A program made the position numbers and the translations under genes. Positions 9,781 through 21,658 of a DNA stretch of 64,000 bases are shown here, in pieces. Source of the DNA: Pampus argenteus (taxonomy: Eukaryota; Chordata; Actinopteri; Scombriformes; Stromateidae); assembly GCA_036937835.1 (NCBI GenBank), contig CM072879.1, positions 12,889,001-12,953,000 of the forward strand, given 5' to 3'. Numbering within the stretch: the stretch's first letter is position 1; the number at the start of each line of letters is the position of its first letter. The notes below the pieces were generated by a model. That model made no database searches and was not told the DNA's origin. It worked only from the letters and a program-made list of their open reading frames with translations.

Positions 9781-12579
9781 ACGTATTCTTTACACATAGT
9801 CAATTTTATATTCTTCATAACTGAAATTTGAGAAGCATTTCTGTGGCTTCTAGCTTTAGAGGAGTCATATTGGCTATTGCTTACATTACACTACAGCATC
9901 CTGTACGTTTAATCTGTGTTAATGTGTAATGTGTTCTTAATTGCATTGGATGTGAAATATATATATATATATATATATGTGTATGTGAGACTAAAATCAA
10001 TGGCAGTGTTGAAATATACACCTGACAGAGAACAAAAGATTACAGGGACACTGATAAAGTAAAAGACAGAAAGCAGAGTGATAGAGAGACAGAGCGAGTC
10101 TGAGCTGACCTTGCCATGATAATCTAATCCCTGTCGAGAGTGCTTTTTTTAGAGAGCAAGTTAATGCCAGCAGCTTATACTCCAGTGTCTCCCACACTAG
10201 CCAATCCACACTGAAAAGAGAGCCGGTCCACAGTGGATCCTGAGACCTACCACAGCAGTTAACATAATCTCAATAATGAAGGATGCACTACATTCAAAAT
10301 ATTATTTAAAAAAAAGAAAAAAAACATCTCTTCATCTTTGCTTATCTGATTTCATTGGTAGTAGCTCTTTGGTATCTGATTTCAGCATTTAGGACTGCAT
10401 TATAATAGCTAACAGCTTACATTTCCACAACAGGTAAAAACCCTGCCAAGAATATCTTGTATTCCCCTCGCTTATGTCATCTCTTTGTCAGTATCCCTCC
10501 CCTGTGTGTGCTTTATTGCACAAAGGGACATCCATGATAAAAGGCCACTCATTGAGCAGCTCATCTGATGCTACGAAGAGTAATCCCTGTATATGTTGTG
10601 TAACCGAGTGGAGAGTTGGAGGGGGATGGGGGAACGAATGTGTGCAAGTTTGTCCGTGCTTGTGACTGTTGAGCTCATGGCTGTCTAATCTCTTAGGTAC
10701 ATTAGGCTGTTCGCCCACAGTAGTGTGCTGCTTCACAGTTTTTTTCTACCTATGAGTTATGTGCAAGTTGATAGCTGGCTTTGTTGAGGTGGTGAGGTAT
10801 GTGCTCTGGACTCTGGATCATACGGCAATCATGTACAAACACCAAAAGGTGTGTCTTGCTTTTCTGAAATAGTTTGAAGATTATTGGCAGAGCTGGGAAG
10901 ACATTACATTTTTACTTTTGATTTCTGCTTGTCAAGGAATCGCAACACTGCGTAAAAAGATCAACTAATGCCAAACTGACTCAAGTATTTATAATTTATC
11001 AAATCTAAATGTATCACCCTTTTCCCAGCTGATTGTTTTTTGTTGCTGTTATTATTACAGTTTCTTCAGTGATCCTGTGATAATATTTTCACTGTACAGT
11101 ATTTGTTGCTTTTGTGATACATTTTGTATGCACTACTCATATTTTACTGAGTCTGGCCCGAAGATGTGCAGTGATCCTGTGTTTGAAGCCACACCCAAAG
11201 GAGGGACTAAAGTCTATTTATGCAGCGACACACATCTGAGTCAGTTTGGTCTGTACCTGATTGTTGTATATTTTCTAAATGTAAGGTTGTTCTGTGGTCA
11301 CATAAAGACAGCTAATTTTGCATTCACGCCATGTTGGCAGAATGTCAAGATTAGGGAAAAATATCCTATTGTTACCTTCTGGGAGCGCTCATATCCTTCC
11401 AAGATCCTCACCTGCCCAGTGTTAGCCCTGTATGTCACACCAGATAAATAGACATGTAGTGTAAATTATTTTCACAACTTATTAACAAATTCAACCATAT
11501 TGAAACAAAACTGCTGGCAACGGTGACTTCACAGCTCTTTTAGTTCTGTCTTCAAGTGGGAGAGTATTCACACTGTGATATATGATGTTGAGCATACTGA
11601 CCTGTGTTGGACAGTCATTAAACTTGACATTTTAAACAAGCACCTTGGAGTTTGTTTTGACTCCACTACATCTGGAGGGAGTCATGTTGACCTGCATCAA
11701 CAGTGAATCAGCAGATATGTGTTTATTGTCTGCACATAGAGTAAGGTATTTTGGTGGAGGAGTTTAGTTTTCTTTTGCCTCTTTTGTGATCTTAACTTTG
11801 TTATGCAAAAAAAAAAAACATAACAAAGAACTTCTCCAAGACTTTTCCAATTTTATAATATAATGTAATCATATAGCATATGTATGTATGATGTAGTGTA
11901 ATATGTCCACAGCAGACAGGTTTCTAAAATATAGGAAAGCTGGAGGGAACACCTATAGATGAGGAGAAAATCTTACAAAAAGGCTTCCCTTTGTATTAAG
12001 ACAACATTTATAGCAAAGAAAACAAATCTCAATCTGTGTATTAGATTTGTTTCTATGCTTCAGTTGTGTTTGCTGTTGGTGGAAACAGACAGGATTATTA
12101 GACACAAAACAGGAGCTGCGAGGTGAGGCTTAGCGAGTGACTATGGCTTTGAACACTAGCATAAGGACAGTCACATGCTATCTCCAGTCAGGGGTATGTT
12201 GGCACAGGCTTGTTGCTGGTTGTTGGGAATATTTGGATGACTTCAGCACATACACACACACACTCACACAGGCACATATGCACGCACACAGTCATGGGGT
12301 ACACACATTCTTGCTCGAAAATGTCACATTTTCCACTGGTTTACAACTACAGTTGCATAGATTAGCTATAGATATAGTTGGACATTCTCTCTTACTGAAA
12401 AAAAAAAGAAGGGTATTCAAGCTCTTTTGGTGCGTTGGATGCTTAAGTATCTTGCAAAACAAATTCAGGGATAATGCTATTTCCAGTTCCCTGCAGGAAA
12501 TTACACCCACAGTTTTGGTGCAGCAACAAGGCATGCAGGCAGAGTGCACACATACGACAGTGGATATTTTCATGCAAGA

Positions 12580-12588
12580 ACACACACG

Positions 12589-12624
<36 letters not shown>
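12580..12624. repeat. CA microsatellite
   Basis: A CA dinucleotide run interrupted by GA near its start. It explains the Thr-His and Cys-Val repeats in ORFs reading through this point on both strands. Confidence 0.95.
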
Positions 12625-12625
<1 letters not shown>

Positions 12626-15109
12626 CACAGCACACAGGCTCTCAGCATCAGTACCCTGACCATAGGGAGTTTGTGCTGAGCTGGTTGGGACGTCAGGATG
12701 AATCAATGCGAGGACAGCTGACTGGACATGCCTATTCATCTGCTTCATCTGCCAAAGAAAAGAGAGAGAAAATGGGAGCGAGGGATTCTAAAAGAAATGA
12801 GTTAAGCCCCTGGAGCAACATGTTTGGCTATCTGCGTTACTTTCCAGATCCTCCAAAGAGCTTTCGGTGTTTATAAGATGAAAGCTGAAGAGGTGGGAAA
12901 GATGGGGTCAAGTGAAGTACAGAGAGGAAAAAAAGGAAGAAAAAAAAAGATTGATTTTTGTTATTAAAAACGAAAATAAAAACCTAATCCTACTTTCAGT
13001 AAACAAGCAGTACGTAGATGCTATCTTATATATGATTAAGTAAAACTAGGATATTGCAGATGCAGAAATATAGCACAGACTAAGCATGTAGGCTGCTTTG
13101 ACAAAGGCATAAGCTCATACTGTAGAGGCGGCTAACTCCATACTGATGGCCCGTTTATTCCCATCTGTTGCCCTCAGCTCTCTGACTTTATCCCCATTGT
13201 GTTAACTCATTACATTCGCCTTAACCTTAACCCCTTAATTGCCACCCTCCAGTTTCTCTTGCACATCCTCCCCCTCTTAAAGACAGTGTACCACATTGCC
13301 CGTGCACTAATCTGATGGCGTCTGCCTACCAAACACCTGCCATGTTTGGGAAAGCCTCCTAAACTCCTCTCATTTCAGATCCAACACCCATTCCAGTGTG
13401 AATGGATAATCACACATGCAGCAAGCAGGCACGAATGCAGACAGATGCGACGGTGGATGCAGATACAGATAATTAGACGGACAACCTTATCCCTTGAAAA
13501 AACATACTGCAGTCGGTCTCTTTTTTTTTTGGCCTTTTATGTGTATGTGCACCTAGCTCGTCCTCACATCCAAAGACTGAGAAGACAAGCAAGAGTCGTC
13601 TGTTGTCCTGCCTCCTTGGCCAGACATGTATTCGAAGACAGTGACATGTAGGCCTAGGCCTCTTTGGTTTAACAATAACTCTCTCGACCCCCCAATGAGG
13701 GGTGGAGGGCCAGACATGAGGCGATGTGACAGTTCTGGTGCGGCCAACACAATAGCAGGTTTTTCTTTTTACTGCCTGGCTGGCTGTATGCCACAGAATA
13801 CTTTGTTTTCACTGGAACAGTCTAACAAATAGTCATGTTTGCCCGAGGAATATGTTTAACCACATCAGATCATGCCACAGTAATTTTTTTATATAGCGCA
13901 CAGCAAAGCATGTTCCCTTCCTGGATGATTGTGCCCTGGTTTTACCCAGATGTCTCTGAGGTATTGTAGCCGCATATATCAATGTTCTCCTCCTGGTGTC
14001 TGAGATAATCTGCCTACAATTATGAAGGTTGTGTAAATTCTTCTTTACATATTAAAACCTATAATTGAGAGAAAAGGGAATATTAAAAGATATCTCTCCT
14101 ATTTTTTTAAACAGTAATATTTAAAATTGTTTATAAACTCAAAATCTTATACCAGCACTTACCTCAGACTCAGGGGTATGTGTGTGTCTGTATGTGAGTT
14201 TCTAAAACAAAGTTTGTTCATATTGGATTATTGATCGTGAATTAGAGTGGACTGCCCCTGAGGGCTCATCCCGGCTGGCCAGGATTGAATACATCTCTTC
14301 ATGCTTCACCTCACACACTCAATTTAGGCAGAGGAAACCAAGGACACAACCACACATGCATGTTGAGACACTGACCCCACGCTCTAATGCGTGGTGCAAA
14401 CAGGCATTGCTCATCCAGTGAGGGAAAAAGAGACTGTATAATGCAAATTGCCTCAATGGCCCATCTTTTCCCACATACAGAGTGAAACTACCTTATGTGT
14501 AAGCTACTTCTGTTGTCATTGTTAGTGTATTTATAGTGGAACCAGTCTGCATCTCTGGAAATGTTCTGCGTACATAGAAACAAACAAACCAAGTAAACAA
14601 AGAAACATGATTATGTTTGTTTGGGAGGTTTTTGATGATTACTCAACCATCTGGCTGTTGTCTTGTTTCAGAGAACATGATTCTGTTCAAACTGTCACCG
14701 TTTTCTGATTTAAATATCCTCTACTGATATTTTTCAGATCTGTGATCAGATCTCAGATCTTTTAGATGGAGATGGGTGTATTCAGGTCTGCCTGAATTAC
14801 TATAAAATACTGTAAATTCTCATTTAGGTTTATAATGCAACAAGTCAACAAAAGCCTTACTCATCTCTTCGAATTTCAGTTTTAGATCTCACTAGTTTAT
14901 TTCCCTTTTTATTCAGAATCCTAAATTAAACTTTACTGCTGATAATGAGTGCCTGTTGTACACCGAAAAACACCATAAAATATTTCATACTCAAATATTA
15001 TTATTGTTCATGCATTCAAAGCTAAATAACAGTTTGCTGATCATTTTTGATCTGATGAAAAAAATGTAATTATTACAAGCCTAATTTTCATTTCTTCTAT
15101 TTCCAGAGT

Positions 15110-15197
15110 ATGCAGCTTGCTCAAGAAGAACATCAGGATGGACACTAAAACAGTGATGGTTTCCAATTTTTTTAAGCCTGCTCTGAGAACTTACTAA
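15110..15197 (+). promoter_or_regulatory. znf516: two short upstream ORFs in the znf516-like 5' leader
   Basis: Between the exon 2 acceptor (15106) and the chosen start (15258) there are two overlapping uORFs. The one at 15110-15148 has 12 codons. The one at 15138-15197 has 19 codons with a second in-frame ATG at 15156. The second is in the same frame as the main CDS but ends at a TAA (15195-15197), which also rules out a more upstream start in this exon. Such uORFs can lower translation of the main frame. An effect here is inference. Confidence 0.5.
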
Positions 15198-15257
15198 CTT
15201 TTGGGACACAAACTACAAAACTGTAAGTCAAAACATACCAGTGCTCCAGGAAAAGTA

Positions 15258-16614
15258 ATGGAGACAGAAGAGAAGGAGGATGTATCACAAAAACGCACAG
15301 CTATTGTAAAGGCAGAGGCAGAGGGGGATGTGACCTCTGGCCACACCTGCGGGGTGTGTGGTCGCAGCTTTCCTCTGCTCAGCTCTTTGTCACAGCACAT
15401 GAGAAGACACACCCGGGAGAAGCCTTACAAGTGTCCGTACTGCGAGCACAGGACGGCTCAGAAGGGCACTCTCAAGGCCCACATTCGAAGCCATAAACTG
15501 GGCCTTTTCAGCCATAATCTCATTGACAAGGAGGGAGGTGTAGATCAGGGGCAGAAAGATAATCCTGAAATACCCGACACCCCTGAAATCAGCAACACAC
15601 CTGACAAAGGTCATACTGTCAATGGGAAGGTGAAGAAGAAAGGTACAAAGAAAAAAGTTAAGGGTAAAGATGTAGTCGCTGGTGTCGAGCTTGGTGGTGA
15701 TGCTGGGAATGACGCTGGGCCTTTTACCTGCAGCATTTGTAGCCAGGTTTTCCCTCAGGTATTACTCCTTAAATCCCACATGAAAAGGCACCGCAGCGCT
15801 CAGGATCATGGTTGCCGGATTTGTGGACGCCGCTTCCGCCAAGCATGGTTCCTCCAAAGTCACATGCGTATCCACCGGGTTAAGGCCCAGCTGCGGGGCA
15901 GCAAGAGCAATGAGCCGCCTGCCACCGTTAACGGGGTTCCTCAGGACCCAGCATCACTGATAAATGAGGAGTGCCTCTATGAGCTTTGTGCTGGCTGTGG
16001 TAATTTCTTCTCTGACCGCAAGACATTGCGAATACACGAAAAGCTACATAAACTGAACCACAGCCGCAGTACGATACAAAATCCACCACAAGAAGACCTC
16101 AAGGCCTCTGAGTTGCACACTGCTAAGAGGCAGTTTTTGGAAAGCCTGAACCTCACATGTGCTGGACTTAAGGAAACTGAGGATAAGAGTCCGGGCAGGC
16201 GGATTCCAGAGCTGGATCCTGTTTGTAGTTACCAGGCCTGGCAGTTAGCCACAAGGGGACGACTAGTGGAAGCCACAGAGAAATGTCTGGGATGGGAGGA
16301 GAGACTTGCGGATGCTGAAGTGGCATATGACATGGAGAAAGGTGAGTATGTACCCCTGAAGCAAGAGAAGAAGAGAAAGCAAATTGACACAACCAGCTCC
16401 AACATTAAGAAGAAAAAAGGTGATACTGGCCTTAATCACACATCAAACAGCCTGGCTCATACTAAAGGTGGTGACAAGAAGATTTGCCAGAAGGACCGTA
16501 TTCTGTTGAATGGACTTGGTCATGCATTTTATGAGGCTCTACAGACTAAGAAGGTCAAAGATGCCGGTTTCTCATCTAAACAGAACAACAGCATCAGGAG
16601 CCAAGACCAGGAGG
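15258..16614 (+). CDS. znf516: znf516-like zinc-finger protein, coding exon 2 (start codon, fingers 1-5)
   Basis: This exon encodes residues 1-452 of a nuclear C2H2 transcription factor. The ATG at 15258 has G at -3 and G at +4 and is the first ATG in frame after a stop at 15195. Fingers run C31-H51, C59-H79 (pair joined by the linker HTREKPY), C158-H178, C186-H206 and C244-H264. Fingers 3-4 include the hallmark GCRICGRRFRQAWFLQSHM. The block ELDPVCSYQAWQLATRGR at 318-335 is diagnostic of the ZNF217/ZNF516/ZNF536 group. LYELCAGCGNFF and the fingers at the very N-terminus favour ZNF516. Relatives repress or activate genes with CtBP/CoREST partners, and mammalian ZNF516 promotes brown-fat genes. 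A basic Lys-rich stretch at 124-137 may be a nuclear localisation signal. The finger pair that mammalian ZNF516 carries between fingers 2 and 3 is absent. The exon ends at the donor G|GTAAGT (16614/16615) in phase 1. Confidence 0.85.
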
Positions 16615-17662
16615 GTAAGTCTGTATGCAACACTACTTTATCCATGCAGCATTTAAAATAGTTAATATTCCTTTAAAACAACAAGCAGCTGTGTCATCTT
16701 TCCTGGTAAGAACTATTGCATTCAATATCCAGTCGACTACACATAAAAACAGAAGAACCAAAAGTCTCTGTGACATTACTGTAAGTAAAACTTACCAGGC
16801 CAGCAATGTGGAAATTCAATACTAGCGCTGTAGTGGGTGGATAAAACACAAAAGTCAACATTATGTTGTGGGAAAGGGAGACATCTTGTGAATTTATAAT
16901 GGTATTACAGTATCTGTAATTATTACACATGGTTATAGAAAAAGATTTTGAAAGTGCAGCACAGTGAAAAAGAAAAATCTCACACATTCATTTTTCAATC
17001 CAAATTGCTCTTTTTATATTCTGCTAAAATATTTGTTGTATACAATTCATAAATGCATAATATGAAGTAACTGATCTTTTTTTAAACAAAGTTTGTAGTG
17101 GTTTCATAAGGCTACATCACAAAAATGTGGTTTATTTGTACACTTGTAGATATATTGCAAGAGCAGGTGCTCTTATGTTATTTAATTGCTGATTAAATGC
17201 ATATTTCTGTGGAATGGGAAGGCAGCGTATGTGGATCAACACAAGATAAATGGATCAAGTAAACAGGCAATTGAGTGGCTTACATAAAACTTATGTAGTA
17301 AAATGAGCACTATTGATAATTATTGTATGCATTGAGGCTATAACACTTAAACACAGTAAATGCAATTCAACAAACATATCTTCATGTAAATCATACAAAT
17401 ACACTATAAACTAATACAAAAAAGGTGTTGAACTAACGCAATGCAACAGTGATTCCTGTAAATTTGGATTAAAATGATTGTCACAGCTTCTCTAAGTGTA
17501 TATTCTTTCCACTGTGAAATCTTTGATAATACTTTTCCAGCTGGGATCGTGTAATCACTGCTAGTGACTGTCTTTTGGTAGTTTTGTTTTCTGTATGTTA
17601 TACTCACAGTAACATAACTTATTACATATCCTTTACTTTGCTTCTTCTTCTCCTACCTACAG
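16615..17662 (+). other. znf516: intron 2 of the znf516-like gene
   Basis: The donor GGTAAGT at 16614-16620 and an acceptor with a long pyrimidine tract (CTTCTTCTTCTCCTACCTACAG, ending 17662) bound an AT-rich intron of 1048 bp. The frame open from 17575 begins inside this intron, so its first 29 codons are not coding. Nothing else is seen. Confidence 0.8.
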
Positions 17663-18943
17663 ATAAAAAACCCTACTTCTGCGAGCACTGTGATTTCCGC
17701 ACTGTCGACGCCTCACTACTCAGGTCTCACCTGCACATGCAGCACCAGGATTTGCTGGGTCCTTACAGCAAACAGGGCACCATTTTGAACAACATTAGCC
17801 AAAGTGGCTCTAAATCCTCAAGATACATGGACTACCTCAGAAACAGGAGTGTGTTGCTTAGTCAGCCATATTGGAATCCCTACACATGTCTGCCTAGTCA
17901 GGGGTCATTAGAGTCAAACATTAAAACAGAAAAGTCAAATGATACTGAGGTCAAAGGGCAGGGACATACACGTAGCGATGCTGGCAGTCTTCTCAATTTG
18001 TCTGCATTACCTGCAAGTAAAGGAGATGGCACTGTAAATTATCCAGTTAAAACAGAGGGTCTGGTGAGACATCATTGCCCATACTGCTCCCACACCTCCA
18101 ACTACCCAGAGGTGCTGTGGATCCATCAGCGGGTTGCACACAGGGTGGATAACAGCAGCTCCATGGCACCAAAGTGGGCACCCTGCTTGAACAACAGCAA
18201 GAGTGTGAAGGCAGGCGCTTCCCAGTGGAGACGCACGGGTCCCCCGCCATTCCTCGAAGGCAAGGACTGTCCAGCTTTACCCGCTCCAAGAACTCACCGC
18301 ACACAGCCGCCAGGTTTCACAACCCACAGCAGCAGCAGCAGCAAGCACTCCGCTCCTAAGACCCAATCAGGTGTCCCCAAGTCCAAGCATCAGTCAAAGG
18401 AGTCACGATCTTCAGATGGGACACATTCTAGTGGTAGAGCGGGACTTCTACCTCAAAAGAAGTCTGGTGAACAAAACCGGGCAGTGGAAGGGGGACGTAA
18501 AGGCTCCAGTGTCCGAGCCACTTCATCGAGCAGTATCGTGCGTAGCAAGAGTGTCCCTGGTTTTCAGCCGACCAGCAGCCCCAAACAGACAGGCCACAGA
18601 GCTGCGGTGGAGGGAAACTTCCCACAAGAGGGCTTGGGTTTTATGTTGGCTCGAAATCACGGCGGCACCTCATCTAATGCAGCTGCAGATAGACTCCATC
18701 CTCGCAGGCAGTCATGTGACTCCTCTTCAGGTCTTAAGGGTCCTGATCTATGGGCCGCCATGAACATGTGGGGGCACAAAGCATATTTAGAACCACTCCT
18801 TTTTGCTCAGGGAAAGAGTGAGTCAACAGGAGAAATGCCAATGGACATTGATATTTTCAGTCTCCTGAAAAACTACAGTCCCCATGATCTGGCTGCTCTC
18901 TACCAGCACTGGGGGTTTGTTGACCCCAGACTTGATCCACAAG
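17663..18943 (+). CDS. znf516: znf516-like zinc-finger protein, coding exon 3 (fingers 6-7, RTGPPP box, C-terminal helix motif)
   Basis: This exon is joined in phase 1 to exon 2 (the split codon gives Asp453). Finger 6, C459-H480, follows KPYF. Finger 7, C591-H612, is CPYCSHTSNYPEVLWIHQRV, then WRRTGPPPFLEGKDCPALP. This segment matches mammalian ZNF516 (YPEVLW, RTGPPP, GKEC) better than ZNF217 (YPEVLM, RTGCPP). A long Ser/Gln/Lys-rich low-complexity region follows, then IDIFSLLKNYSPHDLAALYQHWG, the conserved motif near the ZNF516 C-terminus. Where relatives have a CtBP-binding PLDLS about 25 residues before finger 7, this protein reads LLNLS. The exon ends at ACAAG|GTAAGA (18943/18944), phase 1. 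Confidence 0.85.
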
Positions 18944-19144
18944 GTAAGAAATGTTTTGTTTTATTTTCTCATTTGTCAGAAATCAAACTTAGTTCTGCTT
19001 TTTTTAATATGTTGAGTTACCCAGAAAGAGTGACTGTTAAATATTGTGACACATTGATAAGTCTTGACTATTAATAAAAGTCTGCAAACCTCATAATGGG
19101 ACATTTATTTATTTATTTATTATATTCTATTTCTCTTTGTACAG

Positions 19145-19209
19145 CAATGTTGCAGTTAAATGGAAATTTTGGAAATGAAGTCCATTCCTCCTCTGAAGCG
19201 TCAAAACAG
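19145..19209 (+). CDS. znf516: znf516-like protein, coding exon 4 (65 bp)
   Basis: Acceptor CTCTTTGTACAG (ending 19144) and donor AACAG|GTATAT (19209/19210). Joined to exon 3 in phase 1 it reads AMLQLNGNFGNEVHSSSEASKQ-like sequence in frame and leaves phase 0. The GNEVHSSSEASKQ stretch resembles GSEVHTTSADAPKQ near the end of mammalian ZNF516 as I recall it, which supports this short exon strongly despite its size. In the mammalian protein a C2H2 finger of about 23 residues sits between the exon 3 motif and this segment. It is absent here and not found in the 201-bp intron 18944-19144. Confidence 0.7.
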
Positions 19210-19802
19210 GTATATTTTTGTTTTCTTTGCAGCAGCCACTAATACTGTATGTAGGTTTGGATTTATTGCAAAGATTAACAACTACTACCACTATACTACT
19301 TCCACCACAACCGACTCATGTCAAATTAATCAACAAAATTATTTAATTTGAATCAATTAAATGCATAATCATTAACAAAGTATAGAAGAACTAAGAAATC
19401 AGCATAAACTGTCTCCCAACTCATTATTAAAAATATACATCTATTTTACTACTGTATTTACAAAAGTATTGAAATTAAATCTTTAACCAAATTAGATTAG
19501 CTGTCACTTGACTTGAAACATGTGCCATTAATTCACTTTCCAAAATTAGGAAGAACATGAGAATGTTTCCATCTATCACAAGTCTTTACCAACTGTGTGT
19601 GCCTGTTCTCATGTCTGTACCTTGTCTGTGTCTAAGTACAGCGTGGCATCTCAGTGCACATGTGCATCTGCGTATTTTCATGTGTTTGCACATGTGGCTG
19701 TCAGTTTCCACAACCTGGCTGTCTCTTCCTTCTTGTTTTGGTAAGAGATGTTGACAGGGATGAGGCAAACAAATAATAAAAAAACATTGTTGTCCCCCTT
19801 AG

Positions 19803-19865
19803 GGTAAAACTCGCCCAGCATCTCCATATGGTGTGTCATCAGCCTGTCAGTCAGACGTACCCTGA
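19803..19865 (+). CDS. znf516: znf516-like protein, terminal coding exon 5
   Basis: Acceptor TTGTCCCCCTTAG (ending 19802), then GGT AAA ACT CGC in phase 0, giving 20 residues before TGA at 19863-19865. The last segment of mammalian ZNF516 (after ...PKQ, starting GRDHS) has almost the same length (about 19 residues) and also begins Gly-basic, so this is a plausible end. With exons 2-4 the CDS totals 2766 nt, 921 residues plus stop. The intron 19210-19802 holds nothing else recognisable. Confidence 0.55.
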   Translation, partial: GKTRPASPYGVSSACQSDVP

Positions 19866-20284
19866 TGCTACCTACAATTGTTCTTGCTTTCTCCTCTCTC
19901 CCCTAAAGTAATGTGTGGGCAACTTTGTAAACACTAGATATGGCTAGTATTTTAGTCTGAAGGGAACGAGGAATTACAAAGCAAACAAATCGAATATGGA
20001 TAACACTGTAGGTGATGCTTTTAGTAACACAAACATTTGTTTTTTTTCAATAAGTGCTGACAAATTATAAACATTTTTTTCTTATTTTACATGTTTCCTA
20101 TGGCTTTTTGGTCATGGTTCCCAATTCAGAAACAAATTCACATTAGAGGGGCCTTTTAGGTGAACAAAATATGGAAACTAATGCATAAAATATCATAACA
20201 TAGTGTGAGGGAGCCTGAACTTGCAAGGTACTTTATGTTGTATTTTATTATTAACATTAACAGAAATGCACAAAAGCATCATTC

Positions 20285-20420
20285 TGCAAATAACAATCAT
20301 TTCCATCATTGATTATTTTCCTGATTAATGAATGAATCATTTGGTCTATATATGGTCTATAACAGTGAAACATGGCCGTCACAATTCCTGGATCCCAAGG
20401 TGCCATCTTTAAATCTTACA
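20285..20420 (+). mobile_element. hAT-like repeat fragment
   Basis: The order of motifs, AACAATCATTTCCATCATTGATTATTTTCCTGATTAATG, TTTGGTCTAT, CACAATTCCTGGATCCCAAGGTGCCATCTTTAAAT, follows the copy at 5803-6115. The ends are degraded. Confidence 0.5.
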
Positions 20421-21582
20421 TATTTATTAGTTTTATTATTTTAAATTAAGCCAACAGCTTTACATGAGGGACAAACATTATCATTTTGCATCATTAAACA
20501 AAGCGAGTTGAGGCTGTAAACCTGTCACAAACCAAAGTGAAATAAATGTGAATGAACTAAAATGAATTATTTAAATAAATAAATAAATAAATACAACTGA
20601 GATCAATAAACCTGAAATGAAAAATAACAAACTTTCTAAAAAAATAAACACTTAAAATTTCAAACCAAAGCAATTAACAATTATTTCTTATAACCTCATT
20701 ACTTCCTGTCGCAAATACATGTAGTTTTTGTAACAGTCAGATAATGAAACAATAATGTAAATGGTCTGAATCTTTGATAACTGTTAATGCTTCTAATATT
20801 ATTAAAAGAATTAAAATATTTCAAACTGATTTCGAATTATCACCATTGTGTGATTGTAAACCTTCATGCTCTGCCAGCTTACATATTGATGTGTTAATTT
20901 ATTAACATGGTGTATATACAGTATATCACACACAGACACACATTGTTGTTAAGTTAGATCTAACACGTATGCATCACACATGTCATCTGCAGGTGAACAG
21001 CCGCTCCACTTCCTCCTCAGGGTCTCTACATAAAGGAACGTGAAGATTCATCGTGCTCCTTTTGGCTTTCAGCTAGCACGACACTAACTGCTGAACAAAG
21101 AGGCCTGCTGTTCTTGAAAGGAACCAGCCATAACTCCTAAAGGACAGAGGCCCTTGATTATGCACAATATACGTAAAGCAATGAGGTGGACTAATTATTT
21201 TGTCATATGGTTGTTTCATTTGAAGTGTTATGCATGCTTTTTGTTTGTTAAGTGTGTAGATATGTTAGTTACCAAAACACACATGGAGATATGTTTCATG
21301 GAAATGAGGCAAATGAGTTGTTCGTGTTTATTGTAAAAATAATAAGAGGACACTGTAAGTGTGGAAATAAAATGTGAAGCTACAGTCGCAAAAATGTAGA
21401 GAACGTTACTGTGGTTAAAAATATCTGCTGTTTTGATGTAAAGAATTTTCTTTAGCTGGTGAGATCCAGCAAAACAATACAAAACCTATCAAATCTTACA
21501 AACCAGGATGCCATTAAAACATTCAGAAGTAGTTAGAAGATGCAAGCTGTGACCAGAACATTTCACTTCATTTTCATTGATA

Positions 21583-21584
<2 letters not shown>

Positions 21585-21656
<72 letters not shown>
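21585..21656. repeat. compound (TA)n-(GA)n microsatellite
   Basis: About 36 bp of TA (21585-21620) directly followed by 36 bp of GA (21621-21656). Confidence 0.95.

Positions 21657-21658
<2 letters not shown>

Larger units (their letters stand above)
5101..15106 (+). other. znf516: intron 1 of the znf516-like gene (about 10 kb)
   Basis: The interval runs from the donor at 5101 to a good acceptor (TTTCTTCTATTTCCAG at 15091-15106). It contains hAT-like fragments, a TA run at 9957-9979 and a CA microsatellite at 12580-12624. It also has several complex, non-repetitive stretches (about 8620-8930, 10470-10740, 12660-12880, 13100-13640, 14230-14480) that could be conserved regulatory DNA. ORFs here up to 180 codons show no recognisable protein, and the longest owes part of its length to CA repeats. 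Confidence 0.55.

Noticed and set aside
12137..12679. 180-codon plus-strand ORF ending in Thr-His repeats
   Set aside because: Part of its length comes from a CA microsatellite, and the rest has no recognisable protein.
15201..15257. Extension of the znf516-like N-terminus upstream of 15258
   Set aside because: The frame before 15258 contains no ATG (15201 is TTG) and is closed by TAA at 15195.
17575..17662. Upstream part of the open frame leading into exon 3
   Set aside because: It is hydrophobic, lies before a strong pyrimidine-rich acceptor at 17662, and is intron.
18944..19074. Read-through of exon 3 to the TAA at 19072-19074
   Set aside because: A consensus donor at 18944 and a matching in-frame exon at 19145 make intron retention the less likely product.
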